Shown: positions 34,839-46,880, counted from the first letter of the stretch. The stretch: 64,000 nucleotides of DNA from Berberis thunbergii (GCA_003290165.1 QNQO01000642.1:1-64000); one strand, 5' to 3'. Notes: generated by a model from the letters alone, not told the origin. Numbers and translations: made by a program.

Positions 34839-36696
34839 TGATATACACGTAATTATTACAAAATATATCCCTTAATTTATATATGTTAGTGCTTCAATTA
34901 ATATATTTTATTCTAATTATTTCAATTTTTATGTTTTTGTAGGAATCTGCGTGCGTGAACGATAAAATCGAATTAAGGCGACAATTTGATAAAATGATTA
35001 ATTTGTTGATTCTAGCAGTGGTACAAAAGAGTGGTTCACACATCTAAGCCTAACCCGAATAAGCATGGTCCACTTACTTTAACCAAGCTCAAGCTCAAGC
35101 CCAGAAAGCTAGAATCCTAAGCCCAGCCTAACAAGGAAATAGGGGAACTTAGGTTTCTCTCTTGCCTTCTCTTTGGAGACTCCTCTTCTTCCACGTTTTC
35201 TAGTACCCTCTCTTTTCCAGCCACCATCACCACCTCCATTGGGGTAGAGACAAAGCTCTCTCGCCACTAACCAATCACCACCTCGCCACTAACCGTCCTC
35301 GCCACCTCACTAACCACCCTGTTTCACGATACAAACACCGACCTCGCCACCGTCCAAGCCACGCACTCCGTCACTGTCTTTCCTTCACCTCGCCACCGTC
35401 CAGCATCCTCCATCACAAACCTACCTCGCACGCAGCAGAAACAGGGAGTACCTCCCTGTTTTGCCGCCCTATTTCTTTGTTCCACTCTCTCCCGTTTTCA
35501 CTCTTTCAATCTCTCTCCCTGTTCCATCTCACTCCACCACCACCGCGACCGAGTCACCACCCTCCTTTAGAGCCACCACCACCACGACAGACTCGCCACC
35601 ACTGCGACAGGGCACCTCCCTATTTTGCTCCCTGTTCCTCGTCTTCCTTCGGGCTTTTTGTTGTTATCCCTGTCCTCTCACCCTCTCTCTTTGTTCTTGC
35701 AGGCACCGGACCTGGTTGGGAGGAGAGAACGCTCGCAAGGAGAGGAGAATAGCGGCGGAGCAGGGGGCGGTGCGCTGGAGACGAAGGCTGAACCAGAGGC
35801 GCGAATTCGGGCGGGAGAAAACTGTTTTTCAGTTTTGAAAAATAGTTTTGGCTATTGACACCCTGAGAACTTGTAAGAGCCACCACAAAGCCTTTTTAGC
35901 TCTTTTTCTCGGGATTCGTGCGCGTACATGAAGTGATGAATTTCTCCTCCACTGATGTTGTGACCACCACCACCATGAGTCACTGAACCCCACGCAAGGT
36001 GAAGAGGTGAACTCCTAGATGTAACGCACTAAATTAGCATTTGATTCGCTTTAAGTTTTCCCGATGAATAATGATGTTTAATGATTATCACTTTTATTTA
36101 ATATAGAAATTTATGTTATTTCAGTGAGAATGATACCATAGATTTCTTCGTAGATTTTTATTATTCCGGTGATTATCTTTTCTTCTCCATATAAACTTAG
36201 TCACGTTTTTCTTATGTGTGGAATGTTTAAGAATTAATTGATTCCGGTAGGTTAGTTATATGTGATCGTCATTTATTACGGTATTGTCTCCGGATATATC
36301 GTAAGTTTAGGATATCACATATGACAAACCTTTGTGTTTTTTTTTTCAGAAAAAGTGAAATCTTAAATTCATTTACATTAAGGTATATTAATGCATAAAA
36401 GATTATTTTTCCGATTACGTCGTTTGGGATGTGAAACACGTAGTTGAGTCATCATAGCGAATCAATACTAGTTGGCGCGTGAAGTCTAGGAGGGATTCTT
36501 GGAACCTTGTGATTTTTCCAAACTTAATTTTCATTAAATTCAATTCAATTTCGTATTTTAAATTTGTTAGAATTTATTAGCTTTAGTTTCGCATAGTTTG
36601 TTTTCCTTAACCTTATTTTGTAGATCATTTTTCCTCGTGGGATCGACACCCCATTCTTTACTGCAATTGACCGCGTGTATTGTTTGGGCGTAATCA
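34839..36696 (+). repeat. Athila-type right LTR
   Basis: Same start and end as the left LTR. It carries extra blocks near 35303-35350 and 35977-36003 relative to the left copy. Confidence 0.92.
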
Positions 36697-36701
36697 CATG
36701 T

Positions 36702-37551
36702 ATAATATCAAAACACAGTGTTCTTCCGCAGAGGGAAATTAGTTTTTTTAGTAATGGCGGATCATAAGAGGAATAGTTCACCAATAATCTATATATAATT
36801 CACTTTATTAACAATTAACTAAAGTCTTATGTGTGATCAAGTGTGTGCATTCTTACACAGAAAATTATGACAGAAATAAACCGTCTTAAAGTTGTTGTCA
36901 TTGCTGTAATAGATTCAACTGCTGTAAAAGATTCAAATAAAAAGTTAGGAACGAATGTACCAATTGTTCTTGGGTTGAGTCACGGACTAGGTCGCTCTCT
37001 TTAAGATGTTGCACGGCTCTGCCCAAGATTGTGCAAGCAGTGTATTAGCCCCGCCGTCCCCAGGATAAAACAACCCAGAATCTTCTCTGTCTCGTTCAAA
37101 CAATTGCACAGTTGATGAACTAAATACTATCACCCTTAAACTCTTGTTTTTGCTCGGAATCATCAATACATTGTAAATAATTTAACAAAGCTAAAAACAC
37201 ACTTTTTTGATTGAAATACAAAATGAATTAATTGATGTCAAAAGGGAAAAGATTTGTTCTCTCTAATTTCAAAACGAAATGCTCTTGTTTGCAAAATCCT
37301 TTTTCTTTGTTTTTCTTCTTGTGTTCTGAGCTCTAAATCTATATGGTATTTATAGTGAGACTACAGATTCGTTCAAATACGACATCACAACTAGATGCAT
37401 TGTTTAGATAATGCAATTAAAACAATCTCCTTATAAACTCTAACACAAAGAGTTATATAGTAGATATGGGACTAATATTAGAGAGAGAGATCCAGAGATC
37501 GAAATCTGTTAAACACTCATTTTCTTTTGTTTAAAAGCCATATTTCCAACA
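36702..37551 (-). repeat. Copia 5' LTR, main part (rest at 25233-25274)
   Basis: Continues the copia LTR after the Athila-type insertion. The part from 37138 to 37551 aligns with the left copia LTR; the part from 36702 to 37137 corresponds to the LTR end lost from the left copy. It lacks about 430 bp internally (junction near AAAACAATCTCC at about 37420). Confidence 0.75.
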
Positions 37552-37691
37552 CATATCGATTCCCTGTCATAAATATTTCATCTCTGATATGAAGTAGAAC
37601 ACAACATCCAACCTAGATTCCATGTTTACTTACTGACTTACCTTCCACAAGGACATGGTCCCATTTAATCGAGTTCCCTAGTCTGGAAAGT

Positions 37692-38197
37692 TGTCATATC
37701 TGCTCAAGTAAAATTGAAGAAAAGAGAAGTTCAAAAGAAAAGGGTGTGAACGAGCGAGAAAATTCAAAATTCAAAATTTTGGTTGGCAAATTTGCAATTC
37801 TGAATTCAGTTATAGTTAGAAGGTGGGGATCTCGCTATGTGTCAGGTTAGGGTCTCTTTCAAATTTCTGTTAAACTTTCCTTTTAAAATAGTTTTTTTTT
37901 GAAAGGCAAGCAGGGTTTTTATAGGATCTCAGAACCCATAAAGATATCGGAAGCTGGGTTTGAACTCATGACCTAGTGGTACCATCCGCCAAGCTCTAAC
38001 CGTTAAACTGTCATGCCATTGGTTCCTCTTAAAATAGTTGTAAAACAGGGTATGAACCTAAATAGTTTCTTGAAGAACAAATAGGGCTCTGGTTCAATTG
38101 AGAACTTGATAAGTGTAATCTCTCCAGTAGAAGCTCAATTTCAAATTCAATCATTTTTTCCTCTTGAACTCCTTCTCGTCCAACCTCGGTAGTGACA
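37692..38197 (+). repeat. Chromovirus left LTR, enlarged by a SINE
   Basis: 506 bp, against 343 bp for the right LTR. Most of the difference is the SINE insertion at 37892-38025 with its target duplication. Confidence 0.92.
37892..38025 (-). mobile_element. tRNA-derived SINE in gypsy LTR
   Basis: On the minus strand it starts near GGCATGACAG. An A-box-like AACGGTTAGAGCTTGG and a B-box-like GAGTTCAAACCC follow, and it ends in a run of A. The target duplication CTTTTAAAATAG / CTCTTAAAATAG flanks it at 37880-37891 and 38026-38037. The sister LTR at about 44640-44655 shows the uninserted site, confirming both edges. Confidence 0.85.
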
Positions 38198-38240
38198 TTT
38201 CGTATTAGAGCAAGCCCGAGATCTCATCAGGGAATCAATC

Positions 38241-39112
38241 ATGGAAACTAGAGCAAAGGAAGTGGAAACAATCCTGAAGAAGACGAAAAAGACTCGACTC
38301 GAAACTAATGGACAATTAGAACTAATGAAAACAGAGACAAAACTAATGGTTATGGCTAGCAAGGCTCGGGAGAAAAGTATCGACTCACGACTAGAACAAT
38401 TGTTCCAGATGATGCAGAGTGTGAGATCAGGACCTCGAGCGAATGAAGGAAGTACATCGCAGACCACACAGAACAATGGATCTCTAAACTCTCATCAAGA
38501 GACCCTTCTCCATACTCCAATGGAAAATCATGGTACGTTTTCTCGCCTTCCCAAATTAGAATTTCCACAATTTGATGGAGCAAATCCGCGCTCATGGGTA
38601 AAGAAGTGCGAACGATACTTTGATTTCTACCAAGTAATGGAAGAAAATAAAGTTGCCATAGCCTCGATCCACCTAAGTAGCAAAGCAGACCTCTGGTTCC
38701 TAGATTACCAGATTTGCAATGAAAACTTTAATTGGACCATATTTACTCAAGATCTGTGTGATCGTTTCGAAGAATCAGTATTGGAAAACTATGTTGGAAC
38801 CTTCAATAAACTGAAACGAGAAACTACAGTAGGTGAGAATTATGATTGATTTGAAGAATTGAAGTCGCTAATGTTGTCTCATAATAAGCACTTAGACTCT
38901 ACTTGCTTTGTGCTAAGTTTCTTAAGTGGACTGAAAACTGAGATCCAAGCTTTGGTGCAGATGTTCAAACCAACCATTGTTGTTCAAGCCTTCAACTTAG
39001 CTAGAATGCATGAATCAACCCAAAAATATAGCAGTTCAACCAATAAAACACAGAGCTACACCATAGTACAACCAAAATTTACAAACCACACTTAAAACAA
39101 TCAGTCCACTAC
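38241..39112 (+). pseudogene. Chromovirus gag, N-terminal part
   Basis: A frame opens with METRAKEVETILKKTKK and a coiled, charged region, then the capsid core LPKLEFPQFDGANPRSWVKK. A TGA stop occurs at about 38847, the frame resumes to about 39095, and it is then cut by the hAT element at 39113. The rest of gag continues at 41363. Confidence 0.85.
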
Positions 39113-39857
39113 TAGGGGTGTTAATTGGTACTGAAAATCGACCGAACCAGCCGAACCAAATTGAAATATAATCGAAAAAGTTTGAATCAAGAAAAACTGA
39201 AACCGAACATTAGAAAAACGAATCGAACCGAGTTGGTTTGGTTCAGTTTCGATTTTTTGTTTTTCACACATCCAAACCAACAGAACCCTTTCCCTTATCT
39301 TGTTTTTAATCTCCTAATCATCTCTCTCTTATTTAATCCCCCACCAATCCACTCTTATTTAAATTCTCACCCCATTCCAATGCACCCCACGTCCCAACCC
39401 TCAATGTCCTTTTTTCTTTTCTTTTTTAACTCTCTCTCTTTCTCTCTATCCAACCATATGCAAGTTGAGGTAAAGAGACAGAGTTTGACTCATTCTTGTT
39501 GAAGAAAACCAAACTTTTCACTCTCTTGCTTGTAGCAAAGATGAGCTATGGTGATGGGACAACTTTGACACTTCTGATTTTATAAAAAAAACTTCTAGTA
39601 GGATGAAATTATGAGACTTGTGGAACCGTCATAGAAGGTTTCAACCTTTTTCAAATCATCACATGGGTGTGGTGGAGATAGATTAAGATGCAAATAATGT
39701 AGTTATGGTTATAGTTGTTTGTATGATGTTATAGTATTGTGTATATGAGAGACAGGGCAAAAAAAAATTTAATCTTATGGAATTATCAAGAAAAAATTGA
39801 AAGAATTTTTTATAAATGAATAGTAGGAGCCTTGAAACTATTTGTGTTCATCTGGCA

Positions 39858-40996
39858 TAGGGATGGCAACGGGGCGGATTTGTGCAAATCCATCCCCGCC
39901 CTGTCAGGACTAACGGATCCCCAAATCCGCCCCGCCAATCCGTTTACAAAATTATTTAAAAACCACCTCCGCCCCGCACGGATTGGCGGATATCCGCCCC
40001 ACCCACATATCCGTTAAAAAATTTATTCGTTCACAGATAAGTACATTAAATGTCTACGTAGACTACAACAAATTATAAAAAAATCATACAACAAATTATA
40101 AAAAAATCATACAACGAATTACAGATATTATGAAAATTATCGAGATTACAATGATTCCAAAAATTATAAAAAAATTACAAAAATTACAAAGATTACAAAA
40201 TTTATAAAAAAAACAAATAACCATACAACAAATTACAAAAAAATATAAATCGATCCAAAGAATCTCTTGAGATCTGAGATCAGAGATCTCACAGTAGAGG
40301 AGAAAAAGGAGAGGAAGGGATCTTTGATCGACCACCAGAGATCTCAGATTTTTGATCTTAGATCAGAGATCTTTGATCTTTGATCTCAGAGATCTCAGAT
40401 CAGAGAGCTCACAGTAAAGGAGAAAAAGGAGAGGAAGGGATCTTTGATCGACCACCAGAGAATCTTTGATCTCAGAGATCTTTGATATTTGATCTCAGAG
40501 ATCTCAGATCAGAGATCTCGATCTTTCTCACAGACTGTAGGGTAGAAAAAGGAGGCTTCGATCGACCACCTTCAAGCACACAGAGAGGAAGGCTTCGATC
40601 GACGAGATCGACCAGTGAGGCTTCGATCGACCACGAGGAGGAAGGCTTCGATCGACCACAGAGACGCTTCGATCGACCACCTTCGAGCACACAGAGAGCT
40701 TTCGCTCTGTTAGAGGCGAATTGCAATTTGCGTTTTGCGAAATGAGATTGTGAGAGTGGACGAGTGAAATAGGGGTTTATTTCCTATTTATAGTACAAGG
40801 GCATTATAGTAATTTAATCGGTTAAACGGATATCCGTGGGGCGGATATGGCCAAATCTGTATCCGCCCCGAATAATAAACGGATACAATTTGGATAACCA
40901 TATCCGCCCCAACCTCCAACTACCCTTAACCAAATCCGCCCCAAACGGAGCGAGTGGGGCGAATATCTGTGAAAATCCGCCCCACTGCCATCCCTA
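39858..40996. mobile_element. Nested hAT-type element
   Basis: Ends are TAGGGATGGCAACGGGGCGG and, inverted, TAGGGATGGCAGTGGGGCGG. The exact 8-bp target duplication ATCTGGCA lies at 39850-39857 and 40997-41004. Subterminal regions repeat GGGGCGGAT and ATCCGCCCC. The middle (40255-40740) is a GATC-rich repeat block. No transposase. Confidence 0.9.
40255..40740. repeat. GATC-rich internally repetitive block
   Basis: Dense runs of AGATCTCAGATC, GATCTTTGATC and CTTCGATCGACCACC. A unit of about 75 bp containing AGAAAAAGGAGAGGAAGGG recurs at about 40270-40345 and 40390-40470. Many palindromic GATC and AGATCT sites lie in under 500 bp. Confidence 0.85.
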
Positions 40997-41362
40997 ATCT
41001 GGCATTTGTTTTTCTTTTACTGCTTCCCATTCTCTTTCTCTTTTATTTTATTTTTATTCTCTCTATTTCTGGGTTTTCCTCCTTTGCAAACCAAGCTTCA
41101 TTTTCTTATTTTCATTATTTGTAGCTTTGACTTTTTCCTTTTGTGCTAGAACCAATTTGGTTGTATGTAGCAGCGGAAAATAAATTAAAAAAAAAATAAA
41201 AGGAAAAAACCGAAAATAACCAAACCGATCGGTTTGGTTCAGGTTTGGTTATTTATTTGAAAAATGTGAAAACCGAACCGAGAACCGAATTCTTGGTTTG
41301 GTTCGGTTTCGTTTTTGTCCAACTTTGAATCAACCAAACCGATTAACACCCCTATCCACTAC

Positions 41363-44300
41363 TAGGCCTTATTTCCAACCCAACACATCAAATACAGCCC
41401 AACAAACATTCACTCAACATGTCCACACTTCATGACAAAACTACTTCTCTGCTAACCCCAATACACCCAGGCCTTTTATACCTACACCACCAATCAAGCG
41501 ATTGTCACCTGCCCAAATGAAATTAAGAAGAGAAAAGGGGTTATCTTACAATTGTGATGAGCAATATAGATTTGGACATTTATGCAAACAGCAACATCTG
41601 TATATGATTGTACCTGAAGATGAACTAATAGAAGAGAAAAATTACACACCTGATGAAACAAAAGATTTAGTGCAGGAAGTTCAATCAGATTTAAAGGGTA
41701 TCACTGAATGCAATACAAGGTAGTCTGTCTGCCAATACCATTTTGCTCAAACGACTGTTGAAGAAGAGAGTAATATCAATCTTGATTGACACGGGGAGTA
41801 CTCACTCCTTTGTTGACCCTCAAGTAATCAAGGAGACTCACTGACCAACCATACTGACACCATAGATGATAATCAAGGTAGCCAACGACCAACGGTTAAT
41901 AAGCAATGCAGTCTGCCAAGACCTTCACTAGACCATGAATGGAATTGGTTTAAGCCATCTGAGGATATTGTGACCAACTTACAAAAACTTCAACTGACTC
42001 TATCCATCAAGGGTAAACCTATTACCCTACAAGGAATCACACAAAAGAGTTCCCTATATCAAATCCTAGTACACCCATCTGACATACACAAGACAACCTT
42101 CAAAACCCACCATGGACATTTTGAGTTCAAAGTGATGCCATTTGGTCTAACCAATGCCCCAGCTTCTTTCCAAGCTCTAATGAATCTCATTTTCCAACCA
42201 TATCTAAGAAAATTCATTTTGGTCTTCTTTGATGACATATTAGTTTATAGCCCCACCCTATCCCACCATTTAGACCATCTCCACACTAAGACAACACCAA
42301 TTATTTGCTAAACTTTCAAAGTGTTCTTTCCTTCAACCTAGGTTAGATTACTTGGGACATATAATTAGCCAGTAAGGAGTAGAGGTTGATCCACAAAAGA
42401 TTGAATCTATGGTTAAATGGCCTTGTCTTAAAACACTGAAACAACTGAGGGGATTCTTGGGGTTAACCGGGTATTACAGGAAGTTTATACATAAATATGG
42501 AATGATAGCACAGTCTCTAACAGATCTACTAAAGAAAAATATTTCTTATGGATAGACAAAGCAACTAAGGCTTGAAGCACTTAAACAGGCTATGTGCAGT
42601 GCACCAGTTTTGGCCTTACCAAACTTTAACTTACCTTTTACACTGGAGACAAATGCATGTTCACAAGGGATAGGGGCAGTACTCTCTCAACAAGGACGCC
42701 CAATAGCCTTTTTCAGTAGGGCATTAGGACCTAAGAACCTATCTCTTTCAACCTATGAGAAAGAGTTAATGGCAATTGTCCTAGCAGACAACAAACGAAG
42801 ATCTTATCTCCTAGGTTTTAAATTCTATATTATGACTGATCATCAAAACATACGACATTTCCAATAACAAAAAGTGACTACCATTCTACAACAATGTTGG
42901 CTCTCAAAATTGCTGGGATACGACTATGAAATACAGTACAAAAGGGGTGTAGACTATAAAGTTGCTGACGCCCTATCTAGATTCATTGAAGAAGTAGGGC
43001 AATACTATGCTTTCTCTAATGTCATCCCACAGTGGCTACAAAAGGTGGTCAACAACTATTCAGAAGACACTATGGCTAAGGCTAATATTTAGAAGTTTAT
43101 AATCAGTCTTGGATCTATTCCCCACGTCACCTACTCTCAAGGTCTTTTCAGATATAAAGGCGGGGTCTATATTGGTACTTATGGCAACATCAGGAAGCAA
43201 GTTTTACAAGCCTTACACAACTCAGCAGTTGGCGGACATTCAGGGATTTTAGCTACCTACAACAAGCTAAAACAGTACTTCAATTGGAAAGGGATGAAAA
43301 GTGACCTTACTACCTTTATTATTAGCTGTGACATCTGCCAAAGAAATAAAACTGATCAGTCGACCTATGGAGGTCTACTCCAACCTCTCCCAATTCCACA
43401 ACAAGCTTGGCAACACATTCAATAAAATACCTTATGTCACAACACAAATCAGTCATACTCGTAGTAGTTGACAGACTAACAAAATATAGTCACTTCCTTG
43501 CTCTTTCACACCCGATCATAGAATCCCAACTAGCTGAAATCTTCCTGCAAAGCGTCTATAAGTTACATGGACTTCCTTCATCCATTGTATCCGATATAGA
43601 CATAGTTTTTCTAAGCGCATTTTGGCAGGAATTATTCTCGGCCTTGGGCACTACTTTGTCATTAAGTACCTCGAAACATACAAGCAGATGGACAGACCGA
43701 ACGTACAATGCAAGCCTCGAAACATACCTACGTTGTATGACAGGAAAAACTCTTTCTCATTGGGCAAAGTGATTATTTAGCCGAATATTGGTTCAATTCA
43801 GCTTTTCATACAAGCCTGCAAATCACGCCTTTCCAAGCTCTGCATGGGTACTCATCCCCCTTACTTGCCCTAGCACCCATATCGTCCATAGCTACTCCTA
43901 ATGTCCAACATTACCTGGATGAAATAGACCAAATGTTACAACTCATTAAAGACAAGTTAAGCAAGACACAAGAGATGATGAAGAGCTATACGGATAAACA
44001 CAGATCTGAAAGAACTTTCAAGGAAGGCGATTGGGTATACTTAAAATTACAACCCTATCAAAAAACGTCTATGAACATAAGGAAAAACTTGAAGTTAGCT
44101 GCTAGATTTTATGGGACCATTCCAAGTCATAGAAAGATTGGAACTGTGCCTTACCGATTACGGCTACCTGCTCAGTCTCGTATACATCTAGTCTTCCATG
44201 TATCTCAGCTAAAATGAAAGTTGGGCTCAACAATCACACCCTCCCCATAGTTGGCTCTAGTGGATGGTCAAGGTCGCCTGAAAGCTGAGCCATTTCCAAT

Positions 44301-44469
44301 CTTAGCTCGAAGGATGGTGCCATGTCAAAACAGGGCCGTAACGCAAGTGCTGATACAGTGGACCAATATACCAAAGAAAGATGCTACATGGGAAGATTGG
44401 GCTCAAATTGCTTTTTCATTCCCTCATTTTTTGTCCTTGAGGACAAGGACGTGGAGAAGGAGTAGCTAA
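41363..44469 (+). pseudogene. Chromovirus gag end and pol (protease, partial RT, RNase H, integrase, chromodomain)
   Basis: Zinc knuckle relic YNCDEQYRFGHLCKQQ (about 41538), protease [14 protein letters not shown] (about 41780), then a deletion removing the N-terminal half of RT. RT resumes with [18 protein letters not shown] and FFDDILVYS (about 42120-42255). RNase H carries LETNACSQGIGAVLSQQ (about 42640), with Asn where the catalytic Asp is expected. The integrase zinc domain (GGHSG and CDICQRNK, about 43220-43345) and core VVVDRLTKYSHF (about 43460) follow. A chromodomain-like end VLIQWTNIPKKDATWEDW lies near 44350-44400. Several stops and frame changes make it non-functional. Confidence 0.88.
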
Positions 44470-44812
44470 TGTCATATCTGCTCAAGTAAAATTGAAGAAA
44501 AGAGAAGTTCAAAAGAAAAGGGCACGAATGAGAGGGAAATTCAAATTTTAAAACTTTGGGTGGAAATTTTGTAATTACGAATTTAGTTAGTTAGAAGGTG
44601 GGGACCTTGCCACGTGTTTCAAATTTCTGTTAAATTTTCCTCTTTAAATAGTTGTAAAACAGGGTATGAACCCTAAGTAGTTTTTTGAAGAACAAACAGG
44701 GCTCTGGTTCAATTGAGAACTTGAGAAGTGTAATCTCTCCATTAGGAGCTCAGTTTCAAATTCAATCGTTCTTTCCTCTTGAACTCCTTCTCGTCCAACC
44801 TCGGTTATGACA
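44470..44812 (+). repeat. Chromovirus right LTR
   Basis: 343 bp, TGTCATATCTG to TTATGACA, without the SINE found in the left LTR. Confidence 0.92.
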
Positions 44813-44817
44813 AAAGT

Positions 44818-46880
44818 CCAAAGGGACACACAAGGTGCCCTAGGCATATGGCTGCTTTGTTTCATAGTTTATCAAAGGCAATTTATACTCTGATCTTAGG
44901 CTTGCAGATTCAACTTTCAATTTGCATGCAAGAGATGAAGAGTCCAACCAAAAGTTCTTAGAGGTTTCCTTTGTACTTACAATTATGGCTTCATCCCTTC
45001 TTTTTATAGGATCCATGAGCAATCCTGGATTATGTTCGGGTTTGATAAATTTTTTTTTCATATTTTAAGCTTCCATGAGAGCCTCTTATTAAGAGACCAC
45101 AAAGGTCGTGTGAAGTTTCATAAGCAATAGTTTGGTAGATGGCCCAATCTTTTTGAGTTTTAGATTCACCAGAAGTGTATGAATCAGCTTATCAAAAACC
45201 ATCATATATCAGGCTTCCCGATTGTGTTAGATACAAAAAACCACCTAAATTCAGTTAAAAAAGGGGACTAGGTGGAGATTCTGATCAGGCAGGGATGGCA
45301 ATCACTTCGGTTTGGGTTTGGCATATATCGGATCAGATCTACAAGTGGTGTATTACCTGTGCCTATGACACTCCATATTATCTTTTTCTTATATAATTAT
45401 TTATATTCTAAATTACTCAATCAATTTTATCTAATTAAATTATATCGTCAATAAAAGTCATTTTTAGCATGTAAGCTAAAAGGTTTGAAAATATACTAAA
45501 CTCGGTCAAAATATAAACATTTTAACCAAACTCTTTCAAATTTAATTGCTTGAAAAGAAACATCATTTTAAAATTTCAAACTTATGTATTGATAATTGAT
45601 TTATTTGAAAGATCTTAAAAATGCAATTCAATGATACCAAATTTATTAAAATCGGACAATTAAAAAAAGTTACATTAATTTTATTTTCGACACGTATCAA
45701 TCATATCTTTCCACATAGATTTTATTTTTCTTTTACCCTCATAAATATAATTTATTTACAAACAATGCCATCGTGTGAATAAAAATCTTTGACCTTAACA
45801 ATTTTTTAACTCTCAATCATAACCCTTAGCTATCTATGTCTCTAAGACAAACTAAAACCTACATGTTTTGTTACATAAACTAGTGTTTTTCTTGTGCCAT
45901 TGACACAATAGAAAGTGGGTCAAGACATTAGGGTTATATAAACTAAGTTTTAATCAGTTGCCCATTTTCAAACTGCGACAATTGGTTATCGCTGTAAATT
46001 ATCCCCAAACTTAGATTTCCCAAAGTATGAAGTTCGATGTCTTTGTGAATGTGCTTAAAATAGTTGTTATTGTTTGATAATATTGAAAACATTATGACGT
46101 AAAATACATGACATCTTTATAAAATGTAAATGACACAAAATGAGTACTTAAAAATTTAAGCATTTGTATTGATCATTGGTTTCACTGGAATGATTTTTAA
46201 AAAGGTCAGCCCTGTTTAACACCACCAAATATGTTGTCCCACACCAGCAACAACTTTAATTTTATTTTTATTTTTTTCTACTAACCCAGACCACCATTAA
46301 ATAGGCCTTCATTCTCTCATGTTTCTCTTCTCCCCCTCTCATCTCCTTTTTCGATTTTCTTCAAGGAAGAACACCACCCGCCACCTGCCGCACCACGTTT
46401 TTCCCGCCTTCATTCTCCCCCTCTTATCTCTTCATCTTATTCTCTTTTCTTCTCATGCACAACCTTCTCCCCGCCTTCTTTCTCTTCTCCCCTCGTCTTT
46501 TCCTCTCTTATCATGAAGAACCCCTCACCTTTTTTCTATCATTTCCTATTCTTCTCCTCTTTTGCCCCTCTATAGGAACACCCTCTTCATCTCATCAAGC
46601 CATGCTTTGATGCACATCTACAGGAGCAATTGTCAATTTGAGTTGATCTTTAACGTGTTATTTCATCAAAACAAATCCTCAAATTTCCTACTCATTTACG
46701 ATGTTAACCTCACTAATTTCATGCATATAACAAGAATTAAGTGCAGAGATGAAAAATTTATAATTCCTCATCTCTTCACTAACCCACAGTCTCACAATGT
46801 CATTCACAATACAACAAACACGACTTGAGAGTGACAAATGAGAAGGAAGTTGAACATGGCTAACTCCTTGCAACCTCAAC
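44818..46880. other. Intergenic, no gene recognised
   Basis: AT-rich sequence. The phrase GGGATGGCAATCACTTCGG near 45292 resembles one end of the hAT family found elsewhere in this window, but no partner end was found. C/T-rich DNA at 46310-46570 has no supported gene. Confidence 0.4.

Larger units (their letters stand above)
25275..36696 (+). mobile_element. Athila-type Ty3/gypsy LTR retrotransposon
   Basis: Long LTRs of about 1.8 kb (25275-27078 and 34839-36696) flank an internal region with gag, protease, reverse transcriptase, RNase H and integrase in gypsy order. The 5-bp target duplication CATGT lies at 25270-25274 and 36697-36701. The primer binding site matches tRNA-Asp, as in Athila relatives. 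The polypurine tract GGTTTGGGGGTGTT precedes the right LTR. LTRs are nearly identical over long stretches, so this is the youngest large insertion here. It landed inside the copia 5' LTR. Pol is broken by several stops and frameshifts, so the copy is not autonomous. Confidence 0.92.
20929..37551 (-). mobile_element. Copia-type LTR retrotransposon, degraded, interrupted by Athila-type element
   Basis: On the minus strand the LTR starts TGTTGGAAATATG at both 37551 and 21766. The 3' LTR (left) is preceded by a polypurine tract (AAGTGGGGGAT). The 5' LTR (right) ends at 25233 and is followed by TGGCATCAGAG, a primer binding site for initiator tRNA-Met (25212-25231). The only recognisable coding sequence is the RNase H end of pol. 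The left LTR is truncated at 20929; the right LTR lacks about 430 bp present in the left one and is split by the element at 25275-36696. The right flank (from 37552) has its uninserted version at 19867. Confidence 0.85.
39113..41354. mobile_element. hAT-type element in gypsy gag, itself carrying a nested hAT
   Basis: Ends are TAGGGGTGTTAAT and its inverted copy. The exact 8-bp target duplication TCCACTAC lies at 39105-39112 and 41355-41362. Both subterminal regions consist of AACCGAACC / CGGTTTGGTT strings in opposite orientation. No transposase frame was found. A second hAT element (39858-40996) is inserted inside, leaving about 1.1 kb for the outer one. Confidence 0.9.
37692..44812 (+). mobile_element. 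Ty3/gypsy chromovirus-type LTR retrotransposon, degraded and nested
   Basis: LTRs at 37692-38197 and 44470-44812 begin TGTCATATCTGCTC and end TGACA. The 5-bp target duplication AAAGT lies at 37687-37691 and 44813-44817. The primer binding site TCGTATTAGAGC (from about 38200) fits initiator tRNA-Met with substitutions, and a purine-rich tract (GTGGAGAAGGAG) precedes the right LTR. Gag, protease, partial RT, RNase H, integrase and a chromodomain-like tail follow in order. A hAT element lies in gag and a SINE in the left LTR. Many stops are present. Confidence 0.92.

Noticed and set aside
39840..40060. GGGGCGGAT repeats considered as a CRISPR-like or satellite array
   Set aside because: The repeats are irregular and mirrored at both ends of a hAT element with an 8-bp duplication; they are subterminal repeats. 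No CRISPR is expected in a plant nuclear genome.
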